Assembly: GCF_017896165.1 (NCBI RefSeq)
Contig: NZ_JAFCNB010000002.1
Location: 1-64,000, forward strand
Origin: Microbispora oryzae
GTDB lineage: Bacteria > Actinomycetota > Actinomycetes > Streptosporangiales > Streptosporangiaceae
Direction of reading: 5' to 3'
Length of the DNA: 64,000 nt
Shown here: piece by piece, positions 37,029 through 46,229 of the stretch
Layout: each line of letters begins with the position of its first letter
Position numbering within the stretch: the stretch's first letter is position 1
The notes under the pieces: model-generated
What the model was told of the DNA's origin: nothing
Databases searched by the model: none
What the model saw: only the letters and a program-made list of their open reading frames with translations
Made by a program: the position numbers and the translations under genes

Positions 37029-37742
37029 GCTCACCTGGTAGACATCCTCAAGCTCGTGCAGGTCACCGGGCAGGGCCACGCTCAGCACCAGGAGCACGCT
37101 CCCCGCCGGGTCATGCACGGTCGCCAGCACGCCGAGAACGGGGGACGAGGAGCCGAGGAGTTCGGCTTCCTCCTTGGTCGGCTTCCGTGCGGTCAGGCGT
37201 TCGGTGACGTGGTCGATCCGCAGATGCTTGACCGCCTGGAGGTGCTGACGGACGCCATGCCGCAGCGGAGCGGGCTTGTCCAGGTCGGTGCCGAGGGCGA
37301 TCTCCAACGGGAACCACAGCGTCTCGGCAGCCGAGACCCGGTCGCCCTGCCGAATGACGCGGTGACGGGCGATCACGGGGGTTCGCTCGTCGACGCCCAT
37401 CAGCTTGGCGACGTGCCGGGGGGCCGGCACTCGGGCAACACTGACGATGTTCTCGGCGTTCTCGGGATGCTCGGCGGTCGACAGGCCGGGCCGTACCCGC
37501 TCGGCCGGGCTTTCCGGGCGGCCCTTCACGAACGAGCCGCGGCCGTGCTCGCGCTCGATCCAGCCTTGCATGGCAAGGGTCTGAAGCGCCCGCACAACGG
37601 TGGTGCGGCCGACGCCGAACTCCCGGACGAGTTGCGTCTCCGAGGGCAGCATGTCGCCGGGCGCATATTCCCCGTCCCGGATACGCTGCTGAATCGCCGT
37701 CATCACCTGGGCGTACTTCGGCGGGGCGAAGTCCATGCTCAT
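37026..37742 (-). CDS. KorSA-like GntR-family repressor
   Basis: A 238-residue HutC-type regulator. The winged helix has MLPSETQLVREFGVGRTTVVRALQTLAMQGWI, and the C-terminal UTRA-like domain starts near residue 100. In pSAM2 a GntR protein, KorSA, holds the element integrated by repressing the activator gene; position and family make this the equivalent. It carries the CACTTGTC motif upstream of its own start and next to the operon it faces. Confidence 0.8.
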   Translation of the reverse strand: MSMDFAPPKYAQVMTAIQQRIRDGEYAPGDMLPSETQLVREFGVGRTTVVRALQTLAMQGWIEREHGRGSFVKGRPESPAERVRPGLSTAEHPENAENIVSVARVPAPRHVAKLMGVDERTPVIARHRVIRQGDRVSAAETLWFPLEIALGTDLDKPAPLRHGVRQHLQAVKHLRIDHVTERLTARKPTKEEAELLGSSSPVLGVLATVHDPAGSVLLVLSVALPGDLHELEDVYQVS

Positions 37743-37833
37743 GTTAAGCGCCCAATCACTTTTCCACTTGTCTGCATAAGCACAGTAGCGGCTGAGCGAA
37801 TGCCTGTCAGGACCTCAGCCACCACCGGGAAGG

Positions 37834-38136
37834 CTATTGAGCCCGCCCGGACAGCAGCGCCAGCCACACCGCCCGCGCCTCAGCCTCCCGCCAGGCGTGC
37901 GTCTGCGCTACCTCCGGCTTCAACTGGTCCCCCTTGAACCGGCGGATGTAGGCCAGGCCGCCAGCCGCGCACAGCTCATACCAGGTGTTGCGGTGCTCGT
38001 GGCAGGTCCAGGCGAGCACCCGCGACCAGGCGAACTGTCCCGGCTTGTGCCAGGCGAGCGGCTTGGCCCCGTTCTGCAGTGGCGGGAGATGTGGGGATGG
38101 GCACAGCCCGCCCCATGCCGGGGTGCGGTTGCTCAC
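37834..38136 (-). CDS. small hypothetical AICE protein
   Basis: A 100-residue protein starting with GTG (VSNRTPAWGGLCPSPHLPPL), with a Cys/His/Trp-rich middle (HKPGQFAWSRVLAWTCHEHR) and an Ala-rich helical end. The start overlaps the stop of the upstream gene (GTGA), which supports it. No function recognised. Confidence 0.6.
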   Translation of the reverse strand: MSNRTPAWGGLCPSPHLPPLQNGAKPLAWHKPGQFAWSRVLAWTCHEHRNTWYELCAAGGLAYIRRFKGDQLKPEVAQTHAWREAEARAVWLALLSGRAQ

Positions 38137-38543
38137 CGGTCGGTCCGTTCGAACCGGACCTGTCCGGCCGCATCGAGCGTCGCGCGGAAGATGATCCGGC
38201 GGGACCAGTCGTCCGGCACGGTGCCGAAGTCGTAGACCCGGTGTGTGATCCTCCCCCACGGTTGCCGGGCCGGGTCCATCCGGCGCAGCGCCATACGTAG
38301 CTCGTCCATCGAGGCGGCCTGCTGAGCACTGGTCCCGCACGGTCCGAGTTCGTCGGTCCCGTTGCCCGTGAGGAAGACTTCCCACTCGAACATCTCCACG
38401 GGCACCTGGCCGCCGTCGCAGTACAGGCAGTCCTCTCGTGACGAGGTCGCCAGTCCCAGCGACACGGCCGCCACCTGTCCGCGTCGGGTGACGATCTTCC
38501 AGCCGCGACCGTCGCACGCGGTGCACTTAACTGGTGTGGTCAT
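38133..38543 (-). CDS. small CxxC-containing AICE protein
   Basis: A 136-residue protein with a DnaJ-like knuckle CTACDGRG at residues 7-14 and a second CLYCDGG near 40, together a likely zinc site. The second half is beta-rich. It is coupled by a 4-bp overlap to the next small gene. Function unknown. Confidence 0.65.
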   Translation of the reverse strand: MTTPVKCTACDGRGWKIVTRRGQVAAVSLGLATSSREDCLYCDGGQVPVEMFEWEVFLTGNGTDELGPCGTSAQQAASMDELRMALRRMDPARQPWGRITHRVYDFGTVPDDWSRRIIFRATLDAAGQVRFERTDR

Positions 38544-38664
38544 GCCGGAAAGAATGGATCGCAGACGAATCCAGTCCTATTCCCACGGGATATATCACCG
38601 GGAGATATAGAGTTCTCAGCACGAGCCATGCACCACCAGCCTGGGCGAACGACCGGAGGCCGGA

Positions 38665-39882
38665 ATGCACGGGAACGCTTTCGAGCCGATCCAGCTACCC
38701 GAATGGGTATGGGACCGTGACGAAATCAGGGAAACGCTCAAGAACCGTAACGTAGCGGGTCTGTTCAACCTTGCTGTCAAGTACGCAGGCGCCAGCCAGG
38801 TCCGCCTCAGCGCCGCCACCGGCATCGCCCAGGGCCGGATCAGTCAGCTCATGCGCGGTCAGCGCCAGGTCACCGACCTTGAGGTCTACGAGCGCATCGC
38901 CGCCGGCCTCGGTCTACCCGACCACGCCCGCATGCTGCTCGGCCTCGCCCCACTCGACATCGCCTCACCCACCGGCAACCGCGGCGACGAGCACCAGGAG
39001 CAGACCGAGGAACTCACCGCCCGCATCGAGGCCGCCACCGCCATCGACTCCACGATGGTGATGATCCTCAGTACCGACACCAATAACTTGCGCCTGCTCG
39101 ATCGCCGACTTGGCAGCGCGGCCATCGCCGACAAAATGCGCGCCCAAATTACCCAGATAGAGCGCGCCCACCATCACGCTATACGACCCGGCATACGGAC
39201 GAAATTGGCGCACGTGCTCTCCGAAACCGCGGCTCTCGCCGGATGGCAGGCCATCGACATCTGTGCACTGAAAGACGCCTGGGACTACCACGAGCATGCG
39301 AAAGCCGCAGCACGCGAAGCCGAAGACCCGGCTCTGCTCGCCTACGCCTGCGGCCAGCAGGCATACGTTCTCGTTGATCTTGGAAGGCCGGCAGAGGCCA
39401 CCGAACTACTTCAGTACACCCGGGCCTCGTACGATCGCCGCGTCCCCGGCCATCTGCGCACGTGGCTTGCTGCTGCCGAAGCAGAGGCCGCCGCCATTCT
39501 CGGAGATGAGGCGACCTGCCGGACCGCTCTCGACCAGGCCGCCGCACTGCTCCCCGGAGGGGACGCCGATCCGAGCCTGCCGTACGTCTCACTCAATCGA
39601 CACCACCTCGCACGGTGGCGCGGCAACTGCCTCGTCCGGTTCGGCGATCCGGAGACCGTCGAGGACCTACGGTCGGCTCTCGCAGGCATGGACGGCACCT
39701 ATAACCGGGCCGAGGCCGGATTGCGCTGCGACCTTGCTCACGCACTGTTGGCGATGGGTGAACTGGACGCCGCGCAACCCCACCTCTACCGAGCCGAGCA
39801 ACTCGCCACGATGATCGGCTCTCGCCGACATGCGCGCCGTATCAAGGAACTGACCCGGGCCGCTACCCGCGCGACCCATTGA
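38665..39882 (+). CDS. XRE-family regulator with TPR-like C-terminus
   Basis: A 405-residue protein. The N-terminal helix-turn-helix is QVRLSAATGIAQGRISQLMRGQRQV (read across residues ~45-70). From residue 130 on it is helical, with TPR-like repeats (ALLAYACGQQAYVLVDLGRPAEAT; AAEAEAAAILGDEATCRTAL). Such proteins control differentiation or element maintenance in actinomycetes. It is on the plus strand and converges with the Nudix gene, overlapping it by 20 bp. Confidence 0.85.
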   Translation: MHGNAFEPIQLPEWVWDRDEIRETLKNRNVAGLFNLAVKYAGASQVRLSAATGIAQGRISQLMRGQRQVTDLEVYERIAAGLGLPDHARMLLGLAPLDIASPTGNRGDEHQEQTEELTARIEAATAIDSTMVMILSTDTNNLRLLDRRLGSAAIADKMRAQITQIERAHHHAIRPGIRTKLAHVLSETAALAGWQAIDICALKDAWDYHEHAKAAAREAEDPALLAYACGQQAYVLVDLGRPAEATELLQYTRASYDRRVPGHLRTWLAAAEAEAAAILGDEATCRTALDQAAALLPGGDADPSLPYVSLNRHHLARWRGNCLVRFGDPETVEDLRSALAGMDGTYNRAEAGLRCDLAHALLAMGELDAAQPHLYRAEQLATMIGSRRHARRIKELTRAATRATH

Positions 39883-40423
39883 GCCGCTCCCGCGCGTACA
39901 GCAGCCCGATCAACACGCCGGAATTCCACACGTCCCCACGGGCGATCATGTCCGGGATCTCCTTCATCGGGATCCACTCCAGCCGATCGGCCTCCACTTC
40001 GCCGACCGGCTCACCGACAAGTTCAGCGCCACGCCCGAGGAAAACGAGGTGCTCGGAGTCCACCATGCCGACCATGGGCTGAAAGGTGATTAGGTGCTCG
40101 ATCTCCTTGGGCCGGTAACCGGTCTCCTCTTCTACCTCGCGAACAGCGGTGTCCTTCGGGTCTTCACCGACCTCCACCAGGCCCCCGGGCAGTTCCCAGC
40201 CCCACCGGTCGAAGAGGAAGCGGTGGCGCCACATCATCAGCACGCGTTGTTCGTCGTCTACCAGCACCGTCATGGCCGCCCGGCCCAGATGCACCGCGTG
40301 ATGCTCGAACCGCTCCCCATCAGGGATCTCGACGTCCACCAGGCCCAGCCGGATCCACTCATTGTCGTAGATCAGCCGCTCCCCGTGCACGACCCACCGC
40401 GACCGCTCTTCGTTGGTAGTCAC
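39863..40423 (-). CDS. Nudix hydrolase (Pif-like)
   Basis: A 186-residue Nudix enzyme with a perfect Nudix box: G-x5-E-x7-REVEEETGY following PGGLVEVGEDPKD. It hydrolyses a nucleoside-diphosphate-linked compound. In pSAM2 the Nudix protein Pif blocks redundant transfer between element-carrying cells, so an entry-exclusion role is plausible by family and location. It converges with the XRE gene. Confidence 0.88.
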   Translation of the reverse strand: MTTNEERSRWVVHGERLIYDNEWIRLGLVDVEIPDGERFEHHAVHLGRAAMTVLVDDEQRVLMMWRHRFLFDRWGWELPGGLVEVGEDPKDTAVREVEEETGYRPKEIEHLITFQPMVGMVDSEHLVFLGRGAELVGEPVGEVEADRLEWIPMKEIPDMIARGDVWNSGVLIGLLYARERLNGSRG

Positions 40424-40838
40424 GTAGCGAAGTTACCGGCCGAATCCATCGGCGTACATGGAGGAAGCCAGACCAGGTCGAACATCCCTCGTACCGCCAT
40501 GAGATCTGTCCTGCTCAGTCAGGCCGTTTACCTTCCCCGCGCATCTTCACGGCGTACGGCATTCACGGAAGCCTCTGCCACCCAGGACACCAGCAACCTC
40601 GTCAAGGGCCGGGCGCATGACGGCGAGACATTAGTACCCAAACACGCAGTTCATCCCCAAATGAGCAGGATATCCAAGTAGGCATTTTGCCGCATTCGTA
40701 CATCTGTCGCCCGTTTTCGCACGCAAAGCACAATAGAAAAGTCCCTAGGTGGTCCGCGCGCACGTTCGGCCCTAAGGGATAATCTCCGCTTTACCCATAA
40801 TCCATAGGACGACGTACAGACGGAGGGACTGGCCCAAG
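40424..40838. other. 415-bp intergenic region upstream of the modification gene
   Basis: No credible coding sequence. The stretch from about 40640 to 40810 is clearly richer in A/T than its surroundings and contains a -10-like CATAAT some 40 bp before the GTG start of the methylase gene, so it probably holds the promoter for the restriction-modification unit. Confidence 0.5.
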
Positions 40839-42980
40839 GTGTCGACACTGAGCAATCTGCTGCGCCAGGTCGAGCAGAAGGACCCACAGTTGGCGGCCGA
40901 CCTCGCCCACGAGGTCAAGGCACTCCGTGCGCGGCGTAGCTTTGGCCTGAACTTCGAGCGCCACACCCCGGAAACCGTTGAGCTTCCTGGCCGGCCTGTC
41001 CGCAAGGGTGACAAAGTTCGCTTCCTAGCCGAACGCGGCGCATCGCCGAAGAGCGTCGACCACCGCCTCTGGCGCGTCGCCTCTATCACCCGCAGTGACA
41101 GTGGACGTGTCGCCAGCCTTGTCAGGCAGGACAAACCGGACTCCGCGCATGAGACCGCCACCCGGGCGGTAGATGACCTCGTGGTCGTGGCGGAGTTCGG
41201 CGATCCGATCTATCCCGGTCTCGTCTCGACTGGAAAAGTCGAACATGGCGGAGAAAAGCCATTCCACACTGTCATCAACGCTGAGAATTTCCACGCCCTT
41301 CAGGCGTTGCTCTATACGCATGAGGGAAAGGTTGATGCGATCTACATCGACCCGCCATACAACACGGGTGCGCGGGATTGGAAGTACAACAATGACTACG
41401 TCGACAGCGATGACATCTACCGCCACTCCAAGTGGCTAGCCTTTATGGAACGTCGCCTGAAACTCGCCAGGCGGCTATTGAAGCCCGAAGACTCGGTGCT
41501 GATCGTCACAATCGACGAGAAGGAGTACCTACGGCTGGGTCTGCTGCTGGAGCAGACGTTTCCCGAGGCTCGAATCCAGATGGTTAGCAGCGTTATCAAT
41601 CCAAAGGGCGCAACGCGGTCCACGGCGTTCGGGCGAACCGATGAGTACATCTACTTTGTGATGTTTGGGAGGGCGGCGCCACGCGCGCTTCCGCTAGGGA
41701 ATGAGTGGAAGGTTGTGCGTGATTCTCGTGCTGAGAGGCTTCGTTGGGCGGAGCTTCTTCGCTCTGGAACCAATGCCAGGAGGGAAGACCGCCCCAAACT
41801 CTTCTATCCGATCTTTCTCCGCAACACGGAAGACGGCCCAATCTTCGATTCGGTCGGCGAAAGTTACCTTGGCGCAGACAGGGATAGCGTCATTCCGCCT
41901 CAAGGCTGTGTCGCCGTGTGGCCCATTCGCTCGGACGGGTCTGAGGGCAACTGGCAGATCAGCGCAAGTGCGCTTGTCGAACTAATTGGACAGGGGTACG
42001 TGAAGACGGGCGCCTGGAGGGAGGGGCGTACCACGATCTCGTACTTGAAGCGGGGAGAACAGCAGAAGGTTGAAGAGGGACTGTTCCCAGTCTTGGGCAG
42101 GCGGCCAGACAACTCCATTATTGTCGACTCGTCTGAGTATACGCCCATCTTCATCCCTGGAACTCAATGGAGGGTCGCGTCCCATGAAGCGGGCGGCCCC
42201 GGAGGGACCGGTCTTCTGCGCTCCCTCACGCCTAGCCGGCGATTCCCGTTTCCAAAAAGTCTCTACGCAGTAGAGGACACGCTCCGTTTCTTCGTCGCGG
42301 ACAGACCCAACGCGCTCATCGTCGACTTCTTTTCTGGGTCAGGAACCACTGCCCACGCAGTGATGCGCCTCAACAAACAGGACGGTGGAAGGCGATGGTC
42401 GATTTCCATAACCAACAATGAGGTATCCGTCGACGAGCAAGGGGCTCTTCGCGAGCAAGACCTACGGCCCGGAGACCCCGAGTGGGAAGCGATGGGGGTC
42501 TGTGACCACATCACCAAGCCTCGCCTCGAGGCAGCAGTAACTGGTAAGACCCCCGAAGGTGATCCCATCAAGGGAGCCTACAAGTTTGTCGACGAGTTCC
42601 CCATGACCGACGGGTTCGAGGAGAACGTTGAGTTCTTCACCATGACCTACGAGGCCCCTCGCTTAGTGGCGCATAATCGGGCTTTTGAGGCGGTTGCTCC
42701 ACTGCTGTGGCTCAGGGCTGGTTCACAGGGGCGTCGTATCGAGAAGGTGACCGACGATTTCGACGTCGCGGACACCTACGGCGTTCTGTTCGACTTGGAC
42801 GCGTCACACGAGTTCCTTGAAGCGTTAGGGAAGGCTGAGCGCGTTCGGATTGCATTCATCGTGACCGACGACGACCGCAGTTACCAGATGGTTTGCTCGG
42901 AACTTCCGGCTCACGCGGAGCCGGTGCGGTTATATGAGTCGTACCTTACGAACTTCACCATAAACACGGGCAGGGAGTGA
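40839..42980 (+). CDS. type III-like adenine DNA methyltransferase (Mod)
   Basis: A 713-residue N6-adenine methyltransferase. Catalytic DPPYNT lies at residues 171-176, and the SAM-binding DFFSGSGTT at 496-504. Motif IV before motif I is the beta-class order seen in type III Mod subunits, and the length fits. The ~180-residue segment between the motifs (about 230-480) would recognise DNA. The start is GTG at 40839. It is 6 bp from the helicase gene, forming one operon. Codon use is clearly less GC3-biased than the element backbone, so it was acquired separately. Confidence 0.88.
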   Translation: MSTLSNLLRQVEQKDPQLAADLAHEVKALRARRSFGLNFERHTPETVELPGRPVRKGDKVRFLAERGASPKSVDHRLWRVASITRSDSGRVASLVRQDKPDSAHETATRAVDDLVVVAEFGDPIYPGLVSTGKVEHGGEKPFHTVINAENFHALQALLYTHEGKVDAIYIDPPYNTGARDWKYNNDYVDSDDIYRHSKWLAFMERRLKLARRLLKPEDSVLIVTIDEKEYLRLGLLLEQTFPEARIQMVSSVINPKGATRSTAFGRTDEYIYFVMFGRAAPRALPLGNEWKVVRDSRAERLRWAELLRSGTNARREDRPKLFYPIFLRNTEDGPIFDSVGESYLGADRDSVIPPQGCVAVWPIRSDGSEGNWQISASALVELIGQGYVKTGAWREGRTTISYLKRGEQQKVEEGLFPVLGRRPDNSIIVDSSEYTPIFIPGTQWRVASHEAGGPGGTGLLRSLTPSRRFPFPKSLYAVEDTLRFFVADRPNALIVDFFSGSGTTAHAVMRLNKQDGGRRWSISITNNEVSVDEQGALREQDLRPGDPEWEAMGVCDHITKPRLEAAVTGKTPEGDPIKGAYKFVDEFPMTDGFEENVEFFTMTYEAPRLVAHNRAFEAVAPLLWLRAGSQGRRIEKVTDDFDVADTYGVLFDLDASHEFLEALGKAERVRIAFIVTDDDRSYQMVCSELPAHAEPVRLYESYLTNFTINTGRE

Positions 42981-42986
42981 CGGGCG

Positions 42987-45581
42987 ATGCAGTTTACCTT
43001 GAAGGACTACCAGATCGATGCGGTCGGTGAAGTACTCCGCAACCTGGTCGACGCCCGTGACGACTATCATCGCAAGGGCCGCCCCGTCGCATTCTCACTC
43101 ACTGCAACCACCGGTGCAGGCAAGACGGTGATGGCCGCCGCGGTTATCGAAGCACTCTTCTACGGCAATGATGACTTCGATTTCGAAGCTGATCCCGGTG
43201 CGGTGCTGCTGTGGTTCACCGACGACCCGTCATTGAACGAGCAGACGAGGTTTCGGCTCTTAGACGCAGCCGGCGATCGTATCGCTCACTCCCGCCTTGT
43301 GGTCGTGGAGAACACGTTCAACCAGGAGAAGCTCGAACCTGGCAAGGTCTATTTCCTCAACTCTCAGAAGTTGTCGAAGAACTCTCTCCTCGTGAAGGGT
43401 GCACCGGACGACATTCAGACCCCACTATTGGAACGCAGTGCGTCTCCGGACCTGCGGGTCTTCACAATGTGGGACACTATCCGCAACACAATTGAAGACG
43501 ATCGGCTGACGCTGTACCTGATCCTCGATGAGGCGCACCGAGGGATGAAGGCTCCTTCGTCCCGGGATCGGGCGGAGAAGTCGACTATCGTCCGCCGCCT
43601 TATCAACGGCGCGAATGACGTTCCGCCGGTCCCAATCGTTTGGGGTATCTCCGCGACTGTGGAGCGGTTCAACACCGCGATGGCCGAGGCCGAGGGCCGC
43701 CTATCGTATCCCTCGGTCATTGTGGATCCAGCACGGGTGCAGGAGTCCGGTCTACTCAAGGACGACATCCGGCTCGACTTCCCCGCAGAGACCGGCGTCT
43801 TCGATTTGGTGCTCCTATCCCGGGCAACCCGGAAGCTCAAAGAATCTACCCAGCTGTGGCGAGAGTACGCCGAAGCGCAGGACACGAAGGCAGACCCTGT
43901 AGCGCCTCTACTGGTGGTGCAGGTGCCCAACAGTCCAACGCGGGAACTGCTGCTCTCAGCCCTGACGACTATCCGCGACGAGTGGCCCGATCTTCCACCG
44001 GACGCGGTCGCACACGTATTCGGTGAGCACACGCCCATCGACCTTGGTGGATATGTGATCCCGTATGTCAGTCCTGAGAAGGTGCAGGACCGTACACACA
44101 TACGAGTCCTATTTGCGAAGGACGCAATTTCTACCGGTTGGGACTGCCCTCGCGCTGAAGTTTTGATGTCATTCCGACCGGCCAACGACGAGACGCATAT
44201 TACTCAGTTGCTAGGCCGCATGGTTCGCACTCCACTCGCACGGCGTATCCCCGGCCACGACAGACTCAACTCGGTCGAGTGTGTCCTCCCTCACTTCAAC
44301 CGTAAGACCGCAACTGCCGTCGCCGAAGTACTCTTGGGGCAGAAAGCCGAAGGTAACGACGGTTCTGGTGACACTGGTGGTGGCGAAGGCCGCCGCGTCC
44401 TCTTCAAGCCGGTCGATATGAATGTCAACTCCGCGATCTCTCAGGCTATCTGGAACGCTTTCGATGCTCTACCGTCCCAGACTTTGCCGCGAAAATCAGC
44501 CAAGCCTACCAAGCGGCTAACTGCGCTCGCGCAGGCGCTCTCACGAGACGGACTGCGCCCGAACGCACGCAAGGACGTCTACAGGGAGCTGTTCGGTGTA
44601 CTTGACGGGCTTATGGCTCGTTACAAGCAGCAGGTTGAGGAGACCACCTATGGCCTCCTCAGGGTCGAAGGTGAAACTATCGCCGCAGGAGTAACCACAA
44701 AGAAAGTAAGAACTGTTGGGAAGTTCTCCGAGGCCGCCGATGAACGCGCTATCGACGCCGCATTCAAGAGTGCCGGACGTATCCTGTCCCCCGACCTCGC
44801 CCGCAAGTACGCTGACCATATCGCGGTCCCCGAGGATGAAGAGGATGGGCTGTTCGACGCCCATGTCAAGGTGGCAGCACTCGCTCAAATAGAAGGCGTC
44901 CAGGCAGAACTCGATCGGGAAGCTGACGCGCTCACGAAGAAGTGGCTCACCGAGTATCGTGTTGCCATCAAGGGTCTCTCCGATGAACGCCGAGCCGTCT
45001 ACGACGACATTATCGCCATGTCCGCCAAGCCGCAGCGCATAGATATTCTCCGTCCTAAAATTCGCACCGAGGAAACAGAGAAAGCCGGCGGAAGCAGACT
45101 CCCTACTAAGCCAGCGCATCTCATGTCCGACGATAACGGCGAGTTCCCCGTCGGGTCGCTCAACACATGGGAGATGAAGGTCCTCGAATCGGAGATGAGT
45201 CAGCCCGGCTTCCGCGCCTGGTACCGTAATCCAGGACGCGCGTCTGAGGACTCTCTCGCCATCGCGTACAAGGACGCTAAAGACAACTGGCGACGTATGT
45301 GCCCTGATTTCATCTTCTTCAGTGGGAGCGATGACGACATCAAGGTATCAATCGTCGACCCCCACGGATTTCACCTCCGTGATGCACTGCCTAAGTTGCG
45401 CGGTCTAGCCGACTTCACAGAGGAGTACGGATCCACCTTCCATCGAATCGAAGCCGTCGCCGAGATGGAGGACCATACACTTCGTGTCCTAGACATAAAG
45501 ATCGAATCAGTTCGCCAGGCTATCCGCCAGGCCGTTGACGCCGAGCAGTTGTATCTAAGCAACGCAGCTATAGATTACTAA
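42987..45581 (+). CDS. type III-like restriction helicase (Res), variant nuclease motif
   Basis: An 864-residue SF2 helicase. Walker A is ATTGAGKT at residues 40-47, DEAH at 181-184, GISAT for motif III, and motif VI QLLGRMVR at 407-414. The C-terminal region holds a PD-(D/E)xK-like layout: P773-D774 in CPDFIFF, then D791-P-H793 in SIVDPHG, where a Lys normally stands. Together with the methylase it resembles a type III restriction-modification system, though shorter than the ~950-1000 residues common for Res. Codon use is low-GC like the methylase. Confidence 0.82.
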   Translation: MQFTLKDYQIDAVGEVLRNLVDARDDYHRKGRPVAFSLTATTGAGKTVMAAAVIEALFYGNDDFDFEADPGAVLLWFTDDPSLNEQTRFRLLDAAGDRIAHSRLVVVENTFNQEKLEPGKVYFLNSQKLSKNSLLVKGAPDDIQTPLLERSASPDLRVFTMWDTIRNTIEDDRLTLYLILDEAHRGMKAPSSRDRAEKSTIVRRLINGANDVPPVPIVWGISATVERFNTAMAEAEGRLSYPSVIVDPARVQESGLLKDDIRLDFPAETGVFDLVLLSRATRKLKESTQLWREYAEAQDTKADPVAPLLVVQVPNSPTRELLLSALTTIRDEWPDLPPDAVAHVFGEHTPIDLGGYVIPYVSPEKVQDRTHIRVLFAKDAISTGWDCPRAEVLMSFRPANDETHITQLLGRMVRTPLARRIPGHDRLNSVECVLPHFNRKTATAVAEVLLGQKAEGNDGSGDTGGGEGRRVLFKPVDMNVNSAISQAIWNAFDALPSQTLPRKSAKPTKRLTALAQALSRDGLRPNARKDVYRELFGVLDGLMARYKQQVEETTYGLLRVEGETIAAGVTTKKVRTVGKFSEAADERAIDAAFKSAGRILSPDLARKYADHIAVPEDEEDGLFDAHVKVAALAQIEGVQAELDREADALTKKWLTEYRVAIKGLSDERRAVYDDIIAMSAKPQRIDILRPKIRTEETEKAGGSRLPTKPAHLMSDDNGEFPVGSLNTWEMKVLESEMSQPGFRAWYRNPGRASEDSLAIAYKDAKDNWRRMCPDFIFFSGSDDDIKVSIVDPHGFHLRDALPKLRGLADFTEEYGSTFHRIEAVAEMEDHTLRVLDIKIESVRQAIRQAVDAEQLYLSNAAIDY

Positions 45582-45583
45582 GC

Positions 45584-46229
45584 AGTCCCGTTCCCGCGCT
45601 CTCGCGGTCTTAGGGCATAGGCGCGGTCCCGCCGCTCCTCGTCAGCAGCAGGCGACGTTGCGACAAAGGTTTCAGCGGTTTCATTGCCGAAATGCGCTTA
45701 TGAGGATCAAGGCGGCGGCGCGGCGCGCCGCCGCAGTGCGGCCCGTCGCCCGCCCGCCGTCCGGGCGTGCGGCCTGGGGGCCGGTCCCGGCCGGCAGCGG
45801 CTCGGGCCGCCCACCGCACGCATGCCACGCCGTACCCACCGCGCTCGCCGACGCAGCCCCGCGCCGCCCAATGGCCCCACCGGCAAGCCGCCGTAGTACT
45901 GCCGGACGAATCCCACTGGGTTGCTGTCCTTTATGCCTCCGGCGGGGGCCTCTGGCTCCGGGATGATCGCCTGTGCCACAGTGCGAGGCCGTAAGCGGTT
46001 GCGGAGGCTGATCGTCCCGTCGCCATCGCCCAGGACAAGCCGAGCAGACCAGGGCCACGGGGTCAAGGTCGTTCGTCCAGTAGGGCGCTCCACCTTGACC
46101 CCGTGGCCCTGGCCCGCTTCCCCTGCGGGTGGGACGAAGGCGACGGGACGATCAGTCAGCGCGGACGCTTCTCTGCGCGATAGCAAAACCCACTTTCGGT
46201 CGCGTGGCCAGCCCGTCACACTGGGCAAC
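45584..46229. other. non-coding GC-rich stretch with a large hairpin
   Basis: Between the helicase and the next gene the composition jumps back to very GC-rich. Open frames on both strands have repetitive, non-protein-like translations. The main structure is the 21-bp inverted repeat at 46049-46112. Confidence 0.6.
46049..46112. repeat. perfect 21-bp inverted repeat (hairpin)
   Basis: Positions 46049-46069 and 46092-46112 are exact reverse complements with a 22-nt loop. The arms contain GGCCACGGGGTCAAGG. This is far longer than an ordinary terminator and could be a bidirectional terminator, a dispersed palindromic repeat or a replication/transfer structure. Confidence 0.9.

Noticed and set aside
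40094-40681. Plus-strand frame opposite the Nudix gene
   Set aside because: It is the antisense shadow of the Nudix gene plus intergenic sequence, without a start signal.
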